From JBFWVD01 sp050246915 (GTDB lineage: Bacteria > Actinomycetota > Acidimicrobiia > Acidimicrobiales > Ilumatobacteraceae): DNA of 64,000 bases. How positions within the stretch are numbered: position 1 is the stretch's first letter; every line of letters starts with the position of its first letter. The translations under genes and the position numbers were made by a program. The stretch covers positions 1-64,000 of the forward strand of contig JBFWVD010000001.1 in NCBI GenBank assembly GCA_050246915.1. Reading direction: 5' to 3'. The notes under the pieces were generated by a model that was given only the letters and a program-made list of their open reading frames with translations, ran no database searches and was not told the origin of the DNA. This document shows, in pieces, positions 57,820-64,000 of the stretch.

Positions 57820-59577
57820 ATGACGGCGATGTCCGTCGCTCCGTCCGAGTCAACGAGAACGCATCGGCGCCGCCTCGACGTGGGCGCGGCCTGCCTCGGC
57901 GCCGGGTTCCTCATCGCCATGTCCCTGCCCCCATGGGGTTGGTGGCCGCTCGCCTTCGTCGGCATCGCCATCTGGGATCGACTCATCGCCGACCAGCCAG
58001 CCCGGGTGCGCTTCGCCAGGACCTGGATCGTGGGTATGGCGTGGATGTCGATGGGCATGGGCTGGATGTGGTTCCTGACCGCGCCCGGCTATGTGATCGC
58101 GTCGATGGTCTACACGACCTTCGCCGGATTGGCTGCCGTTGCCGCCACCGGCGGTCGATGGCGTCGACTCGCACTGCCCGCCGCCATGATCGTGATGGAG
58201 TGGGTGCGTTGGCGCTTCCCGTTCGGTGGCGTCCCCCTGGCCAACCTGGCGCTCGGGCAGGTATCGGGTCCGTTGGCCTCCGTGGTGCGCGTTGGCGGCG
58301 CGGTGACCTTGTGCGGCCTCACGGTGGTTGGCGGGCAGTTGTTGTCGACGATGTTCGGATGGTGGCGGGGTTGCTGGCGTGACACCGTCCGGCCCGCCGG
58401 GTTCGCCGCAGCAACGCTCATCGGCGCCGTACTCATCGCAGCGTTGGCCCCCGCTGGTTCGGCGATGTCCAGTGGTGACGTGAAGGCGCCGTCAATTCGA
58501 ATTGCCATCGTGCAGGGCGGCGGCCCGCAGGGCACGCGCGCCGTCGACGGTGGGCGTGACGAGGAGATCGCTGTGTTCAACCGGCACCTCGAAGCCAGCC
58601 GCACCATTGCGCCCGGCAGCGTCGATCTGATCGTGTGGCCGGAGAACACCGTCAACGCCGACGGCAAGTTCGGCGGCTCGCCCGAAGAGGCGCAGCTACG
58701 GCAGTTGGCCGACGATCTCGAAACACCGATCAGCGTCGGCATGGTCGAAGACGTGGATCGCAAGCCGAGCGACTCGGTCAACCGGTTCACCAATGCCCAG
58801 GTCATCATCACTCCGACCTTCAGCGCCACGGGTGCGTGCATCAACGATGTCACCGCCCCCGACGATGCACCGGGCGCCGCCGAGTCCCCCGGCGCCGTCG
58901 GGGCTGCACGCGCCTCGACGCCCGCTGCAGGGTCGGTGCCGTGCGCTCGCTACGACAAGGTCCATCGGGTGCCCTTCGGCGAGTACATGCCGATGCGTTC
59001 CATCCTCGAGGCGCTGGGAGCCCCGACCAACCTGGTACCCAAGGACGCTGTGTCGGGCCGTTCGCCTGCCGTCACCGATCTGGCCACGTCGAGACTGGGT
59101 ACGGTCCGGCTCGGTGTCGTCATCAGCTGGGAGGTGTTCTTCGCCGATCGCGGTCGCGATGCCATCGGCAACGGCGGGGCGGTGATGCTCAACCCCACGA
59201 ACGGTTCGAGTTACACCGGTACGGTCCTCCAGACCCAGCAAGTTGCGTCCAGCAAGCTGCGCGCACTCGAGACCGGTCGCTGGGTCGTGCAGGCCGCTCC
59301 CACCGGTTTCAGTGCGTTCATCTCGCCCGGAGCTGACGTGTTGCAGCGCACGGGGATCAGTGAGCGCAAGGTCGTGGTACGCGACGTCCCTCTGCGATCG
59401 GGATCGACGTGGTACGTCTCGCTCGGTGATCATCCGTGGGGGATCATGGCCTTGGTGATCGTCGCCGTCGCCGTCGTCATGGCGAAGCGCGATGAACGGC
59501 TGCTGGCTCCGGCGGCGATCGATCCCGATCTCGACGCAACCTCGGTTGACACCAGCGCGTCAGCAGGGGTCCGCTGA
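57820..59577 (+). CDS. lnt: apolipoprotein N-acyltransferase, catalytic Cys replaced by Ser
   Basis: 585 aa. N-terminal membrane helices (~20-215) and a nitrilase-type catalytic domain (~225-530), plus a C-terminal helix. Glutamate E275 (VWPENTV) and lysine K380 (YDKVHRVPFGEYMP) of the Glu-Lys-Cys triad are present, but the nucleophile position is Ser436 (VVISWEVFF), where family members have Cys. It should N-acylate lipoproteins, including the sortase encoded just upstream, if active. ATG 57820 is used; an in-frame ATG at 57829 is also possible. Confidence 0.82.
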   Translation: MTAMSVAPSESTRTHRRRLDVGAACLGAGFLIAMSLPPWGWWPLAFVGIAIWDRLIADQPARVRFARTWIVGMAWMSMGMGWMWFLTAPGYVIASMVYTTFAGLAAVAATGGRWRRLALPAAMIVMEWVRWRFPFGGVPLANLALGQVSGPLASVVRVGGAVTLCGLTVVGGQLLSTMFGWWRGCWRDTVRPAGFAAATLIGAVLIAALAPAGSAMSSGDVKAPSIRIAIVQGGGPQGTRAVDGGRDEEIAVFNRHLEASRTIAPGSVDLIVWPENTVNADGKFGGSPEEAQLRQLADDLETPISVGMVEDVDRKPSDSVNRFTNAQVIITPTFSATGACINDVTAPDDAPGAAESPGAVGAARASTPAAGSVPCARYDKVHRVPFGEYMPMRSILEALGAPTNLVPKDAVSGRSPAVTDLATSRLGTVRLGVVISWEVFFADRGRDAIGNGGAVMLNPTNGSSYTGTVLQTQQVASSKLRALETGRWVVQAAPTGFSAFISPGADVLQRTGISERKVVVRDVPLRSGSTWYVSLGDHPWGIMALVIVAVAVVMAKRDERLLAPAAIDPDLDATSVDTSASAGVR

Positions 59578-59591
59578 ACGAGACCATCCGC

Positions 59592-60029
<438 letters not shown>

Positions 60030-60070
60030 GAATGCGAGACCGTACTGGAGCCCCGGTACCTTCGGGGGCG

Positions 60071-60874
60071 ATGGAGATCGCCGCGAACGATTGGACCGCC
60101 GTCATCGACGTCGAGCGGGGCGGTCGCATCGCGTCGCTGCGCGTCGGTCACACCGAGGTGTTGGTCGGCCCCGGCGATCATCCGATGTTGTGGGGCTGCT
60201 TCCTCATGGCGCCGTTCGCCGGCCGGATCGGTCACGGCCGCTTCCGGTTCCCGTGGCCTGACGGCCCGTTGCACACCCTCGAGTGCAACCTCCCGCCCCA
60301 CGCCATACACGGGGTCGGTTTCGACCGGCCGTGGCATCGCCACGACGATGGATCGATCACCTGCGACCTCAGCCCTCGATGGCCCATGCGAGGGACGTTG
60401 CGCCAATGGTTCGAAGCTGGTGACGACTCGCTCACCACCCATGTCGAGGCCTACGCGGTCGAAGCCATGCCGTTCACCGTCGGCTGGCATCCATGGTTCG
60501 CCAAGCCGTGCACGCTCGAGTTCACGCCCGGGCGCATGTACGAGCGCAGCCCCGAGCAGCTCCCCACCGGTCGACTCATCGCCCCCGTCCCGCGCCCGTG
60601 GGACGACTGCTTCATCGATCCGGTTGCCGATCCTGTGGTGCGCTTCGACAGCGGCTTGGCGGTGATGGTGTCGAGCACCTGCGACCACTGGACGATCTAC
60701 GACGAGCAGGAACATGGCCTGTGCGTCGAGCCTCAATCGGGCCCGCCCGACGCGGTGAACCTGGGGCAGGCCGATGTCATCGCTGCCGGTGACACCGTGC
60801 ACCATTCGATGACGCTGTCGTGGACACACGACGCCTCCGCCCGATCGGCACGACCTGGCCGGTACCCTCGGTGA
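60071..60874 (+). CDS. aldose 1-epimerase-like protein
   Basis: 267 aa from ATG 60071 (GGGGG upstream). Galactose-mutarotase fold: APFAGRIGHGRF, H80 in HAIHG, H140 in VGWHPWF, and E220 in CVEPQSGPP, the acid/base residues. Interconverts sugar anomers, or acts on a phosphorylated/uronic sugar; specificity unclear. Followed after 19 bp by the glycosyltransferase. Confidence 0.85.
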   Translation: MEIAANDWTAVIDVERGGRIASLRVGHTEVLVGPGDHPMLWGCFLMAPFAGRIGHGRFRFPWPDGPLHTLECNLPPHAIHGVGFDRPWHRHDDGSITCDLSPRWPMRGTLRQWFEAGDDSLTTHVEAYAVEAMPFTVGWHPWFAKPCTLEFTPGRMYERSPEQLPTGRLIAPVPRPWDDCFIDPVADPVVRFDSGLAVMVSSTCDHWTIYDEQEHGLCVEPQSGPPDAVNLGQADVIAAGDTVHHSMTLSWTHDASARSARPGRYPR

Positions 60875-60893
60875 TGAGACAAAAGCGGCGGTA

Positions 60894-62198
60894 GTGTCTC
60901 AGGCCATGGCCGCCAGCCGGGTGTACCCGGGCCCCGATGATCCGTTGCGGATCGCATACCTGACGTATCGGGGGAAGCCCCACGTCGGCGGTCAGGGCGT
61001 CTACACCCGCCATCTCACCAAGGCGCTCGTCGATCTCGGCCATCACGTCGAAGTGCTGGGCGGCCAGCCCTATCCCATCCTCGACGAGCGCGTGCCGCTC
61101 ACGAAGCTGCCCAGCTTGGACATCTTCAACGACGCGTTCCCGGGACGCTTCCCGGCGTATTGGGAGATCAAGCATCTGGCCGACCTCGTCGAGATCGGGC
61201 AGTTCTCACTCGGCACCTTCTCCGAGCCCCTCGCATTCAGCGTACGGGCATGGCAGAACCTCAAGGCCCGTCCCATGGCCTTCGATCTCGTGCACGACAA
61301 CCAGTCCCTCGGTTACGGCGTGCTGGCCATCGAGAAGCTCATCCCCACCATGGTCACGCTGCACCATCCGATCAGTCGCGATCGCGCCCTCGAACTCGAG
61401 CACGCGGCCGACGCCAAGCAGCGGCGGGCGAAGAAGCGCTGGTATCGCTTCGTCGAGATGCAAGCGCGCGTGGCCCGACGGATGCCGCGCATCGTCGTGG
61501 TGAGCGAGAACTCCATCAAGGACATCCACACCGACTTCGGTGTCGACCTCGACAAGATGCGACTGGTGTACGTCGGCGTCGACCCCGAGCAGTTCCGCCC
61601 ACTGCCCCACGTGAGCCGTCGACCGGCGCAGCTCATCACCACCGCGTCCGCCGACGTGCCGCTGAAGGGATTGGCGTTCCTGCTCGAAGCTCTGGCCAAG
61701 CTGCGCACCGAGCGCGACGTGAAGCTCACGGTGATCGGCAAGCTCAAGGGCGATGGCAACACCAAGCGCGCCATCGATCGACTCGGACTCCACGACGCCA
61801 TCGAGTGGGTGAGTGGCGTGAGCGACGAACGCATCGTCGAGCTCTACGCCGAGAGCGAACTGGCTGTCGTTCCGAGCCTGTACGAAGGTTTCTCGTTGCC
61901 GGCCATCGAAGCGATGGCCACGGGCACCGCGTTGGTGGCCACTGACGGTGGAGCGCTCCCCGAGGTGACCGGACGAGACGGCGACACCGTCCTGAGCTGC
62001 CCCGCCGGCGACGCCGACGCGCTTGCCGCTGCCATCCGGCGCGGACTCGATGATCCCGAGTTGCGAGCCCGCGTCGGTGCTGCCGGGCGCGAGCGCGTGG
62101 TGCACCGCTGGACGTGGCGCCACACCGCCGATGCCACGGTGGAGCAGTACCGCGAGACGATCGAACTGTCCCGCGCCGCCGATCCCGCACGCCGTTGA
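60894..62198 (+). CDS. GT4-family glycosyltransferase
   Basis: 434 aa from GTG 60894 (ATG 60906 is an alternative). GT-B fold: glycine-rich N-terminal region VGGQGVYTRHLTKALVDLG, middle VYVGVDPEQF, C-terminal donor motif EGFSLPAIEAMATG. Cytoplasmic. First gene of a coupled unit with a methyltransferase and a QW-type protein, so probably acts in assembly or modification of a glycolipid, glycan or small glycoside. Acceptor and sugar unknown. Confidence 0.9.
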   Translation: MSQAMAASRVYPGPDDPLRIAYLTYRGKPHVGGQGVYTRHLTKALVDLGHHVEVLGGQPYPILDERVPLTKLPSLDIFNDAFPGRFPAYWEIKHLADLVEIGQFSLGTFSEPLAFSVRAWQNLKARPMAFDLVHDNQSLGYGVLAIEKLIPTMVTLHHPISRDRALELEHAADAKQRRAKKRWYRFVEMQARVARRMPRIVVVSENSIKDIHTDFGVDLDKMRLVYVGVDPEQFRPLPHVSRRPAQLITTASADVPLKGLAFLLEALAKLRTERDVKLTVIGKLKGDGNTKRAIDRLGLHDAIEWVSGVSDERIVELYAESELAVVPSLYEGFSLPAIEAMATGTALVATDGGALPEVTGRDGDTVLSCPAGDADALAAAIRRGLDDPELRARVGAAGRERVVHRWTWRHTADATVEQYRETIELSRAADPARR

Positions 62199-62205
62199 GC
62201 AATTC

Positions 62206-62934
62206 ATGTTGACAGTTCGCTACGACACGCTCGGGGTCGGTCCCGGAACACGGCTGCTCGACCTGGGGTGCGGGTTCGGGCGACATGGTTTCCATGCGGC
62301 CCGCCTCGGCGCAGAGGTGACCGAGCTCGACTACGCCTTCGATGAACTCGTCGATGTGCGCACCACGTTCTATGCGATGCACGAGGCCGGCGAGATTCCG
62401 TTCGAGCGCTTCGGTGGCGCGGTGCGAGGTGACGCTCAGCGGCTGCCCTTCCCCGACGCCAGCTTCGATCGCATCATCGCCAGTGAAGTGATGGAACACG
62501 TCGGCGATGACATCACTGCGATGAGCGAGATGGCACGCGTGCTCGTGCCTGGTGGCGCCATCGCGGTGACCGTCCCGGCGTTCGGCCCCGAGCGTGTCTG
62601 CTGGGCGCTGTCGGACGAATACCACGCGCCGTTCGTGGCCGGTGGCCACGTGCGCATCTACACACGGGTCGAACTGGCCAACCGCATGATCGCCGCCGGT
62701 CTCGAGCCCTATGCCCGCCATCGCACCCACGCGCTGCACTCGCCCTACTGGTGGTTGCGCTGCGCGGTGGGGACCACGAACGAGGGCCACCCGATGGTGC
62801 GGCGCTATCGCAAGCTGCTGGAGTGGGAGATCATCTCCCAACCTCGCTCGATGGCGATGGCCGAGAAGGTGCTCGCGCCGGTGCTCGGCAAGAGCCTCGT
62901 CATCTATGCACGCAAGCCGGAGAGCGCGTCGTGA
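62206..62934 (+). CDS. class I SAM-dependent methyltransferase
   Basis: 242 aa from ATG 62206, beginning MLTVRYDTLGVGPGTRLLDL. Motif I LDLGCGFGRHG (19-29), motif II acidic residue in LDYAFDEL, and a typical FDRIIASEVMEH segment followed by MARVLVPGGAI. Methylates an unknown acceptor, probably the product of the neighbouring glycosyltransferase. Starts 8 bp after the glycosyltransferase stop and overlaps the next start by one base. Confidence 0.88.
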   Translation: MLTVRYDTLGVGPGTRLLDLGCGFGRHGFHAARLGAEVTELDYAFDELVDVRTTFYAMHEAGEIPFERFGGAVRGDAQRLPFPDASFDRIIASEVMEHVGDDITAMSEMARVLVPGGAIAVTVPAFGPERVCWALSDEYHAPFVAGGHVRIYTRVELANRMIAAGLEPYARHRTHALHSPYWWLRCAVGTTNEGHPMVRRYRKLLEWEIISQPRSMAMAEKVLAPVLGKSLVIYARKPESAS

Positions 62935-64000
62935 TGCGACCGCGCTTCGACCTCCCCGATCTCGCAGGGGTCATCAGCGCCGATGAGGTGCGCTCCAGTG
63001 CCGCCACGATCGCCGCGCTCCAACACCCGAGCGGGATGATCCCGTGGTTCACCGGAGGCCATTGCGATCCGTGGAACCACGTCGAGACGGCGATGGCCCT
63101 CGACGTCGCGGGACTGCACACCGAGGCGGAGCACGCCTATCGATGGTTGGCCGCCACCCAACTGCCGACAGGCGCATGGCACAACTACTACGTCATCGAC
63201 CCCGATCACCGCGTGAGCGTGAAGGATCACAAGTTCGACTCGAACACCATCGCCTATCTGGCGACCGGGCTGTGGCATCACCAACTCGCCACCGGGGACA
63301 CCACGTTCCTCGCCGAGATGTTCCCGGTACTCCAGCGAGCGATGGACTTCGTCCTCGCGCTGCAGACACCGCGGGGCGAGATCATCTGGGCCCGCCATCA
63401 CGACGGCACGCCGTGGAGCTACGCCCTCCTCACCGGCTCGTCGTCGATCTGCCATGCACTGCGGTGCGCCTGCGCCATCGCCGAACGGCTCGACGACGTC
63501 CAACCCGAATGGGAGCTCGCTGCCGTCAACCTCGCCCGCGTCATCCGTCACGTGCCCGACGCGTTCGAGCCCAAGACGCGTTGGGCCATGGACTGGTACT
63601 ACCCGGTCTTGTCCGGTGCGCTCACGCCGCGACAAGCACGGCGACGACTGGCCGGATCGTGGTCGACGTTCGTCATGGACGGCCTCGGCGTGTGTTGCGT
63701 GAGCGACGAGCCATGGGTGACCGCCGCGGAGACCGCCGAGTGTGCCCTCGCCCACGTGATCATCGGCGAGCGCGACATCGCCCGCGAACTGCTCGCCTGC
63801 ACCCGTCTCCATCGCATCGACGACGGCTCGTATCTGACCGGGATCGTGTATCCGGGCGAGATCACCTTCCCCGACCAAGAGCGCAGTGCCTACAGCGCAG
63901 CGGCGGTCATCCTCGCCGCCGATGCGTGGTGTCGCGCCACCCCGGCCAGCTGTGCGCTCCTCGACGAGGATCTACCGACGGTGATCGAGATCGCTGACAT
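62934..64000 (+). CDS. QW-motif toroid protein, terpene-cyclase/prenyltransferase-like (3' partial)
   Basis: ATG 62934 shares its first base with the methyltransferase stop (GTG 62931 is an alternative), and the frame is open to the window end, so at least 355 residues are seen and the C-terminus is missing. TQLPTGAWHNYYV contains a QxxxGxW motif, and helix-turn-helix pairs recur (AYRWLAATQ, AMDFVLALQTPRGEIIW), typical of alpha-alpha toroid folds such as prenyltransferases, squalene-type cyclases or six-hairpin glycosidases. No DxDD or aspartate-rich motif is seen in the visible part. Coupled to the upstream methyltransferase and glycosyltransferase. Confidence 0.7.
   Translation, partial: MRPRFDLPDLAGVISADEVRSSAATIAALQHPSGMIPWFTGGHCDPWNHVETAMALDVAGLHTEAEHAYRWLAATQLPTGAWHNYYVIDPDHRVSVKDHKFDSNTIAYLATGLWHHQLATGDTTFLAEMFPVLQRAMDFVLALQTPRGEIIWARHHDGTPWSYALLTGSSSICHALRCACAIAERLDDVQPEWELAAVNLARVIRHVPDAFEPKTRWAMDWYYPVLSGALTPRQARRRLAGSWSTFVMDGLGVCCVSDEPWVTAAETAECALAHVIIGERDIARELLACTRLHRIDDGSYLTGIVYPGEITFPDQERSAYSAAAVILAADAWCRATPASCALLDEDLPTVIEIAD

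Overview
High-GC bacterial chromosome segment with dense, mostly co-oriented genes, 1-4 bp start/stop overlaps and many GTG starts. The gene set points to a flagellated actinobacterium, probably class Acidimicrobiia: an F420/PPOX-type small oxidoreductase, a DUF3052 protein, an actinobacterial-size Lhr helicase, HelD, a DtxR/IdeR-like regulator, a class III cyclase-AAA-TPR protein and a sortase. Lineage is inferred from protein content only. I see no tRNA, rRNA, CRISPR, insertion sequence or prophage. No gap without a gene exceeds 300 bp; the longest (13883-14173, 19102-19393, 10716-10960, 12817-13057, 43134-43368) hold promoters, leaders, hairpins or GC-rich simple sequence.

Region 1 (1-18.2 kb) is a flagellar island. 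Four overlapping plus-strand genes encode large multidomain glycosyltransferases with TPRs, probably for flagellin or surface glycosylation. Facing them on the minus strand are a FliT-position gene, fliS, fliD and three tandem flagellin genes, each with its own terminator hairpin. Divergently run flgN-flgK-flgL, a CheY-like regulator and a small protein carrying a CheC/CheX-type phosphatase signature. A FliA/WhiG sigma factor (18.2-19.1 kb, minus) closes the island and probably reads the GYCGAT-type promoters seen here.

Region 2 (19.4-33.1 kb): 1-Cys peroxiredoxin, an NMN-adenylyltransferase-like protein, a giant cyclase/ATPase/TPR regulator, a NarL-type two-component system followed by a MacB/FtsX-type exporter (ATPase plus two double-length permeases), a PPOX protein and a DUF3052 protein.

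Region 3 (33.1-43.6 kb): a membrane-anchored sigma-like protein with a large predicted extracytoplasmic domain, endonuclease VIII (Nei), a degenerate APH-fold phosphotransferase, a secreted esterase, Lhr helicase and a small unknown protein.

Region 4 (43.7-47.2 kb) is an iron module: bacterioferritin, its ferredoxin Bfd, a DtxR-family regulator with altered metal ligands, a lipoprotein and an FTR1 iron permease, with DtxR-like boxes.

Region 5 (47.2-60.9 kb): HyuA-type hydantoinase/oxoprolinase, a small membrane protein, a degenerate PilZ protein, HelD, a chemoreceptor, then hemE-hemY-sortase-lnt, dtd and an aldose epimerase.

Region 6 (60.9 kb to the end): glycosyltransferase, methyltransferase and a QW-motif toroid protein cut by the window edge, a tightly coupled unit probably modifying a glycolipid or polysaccharide.
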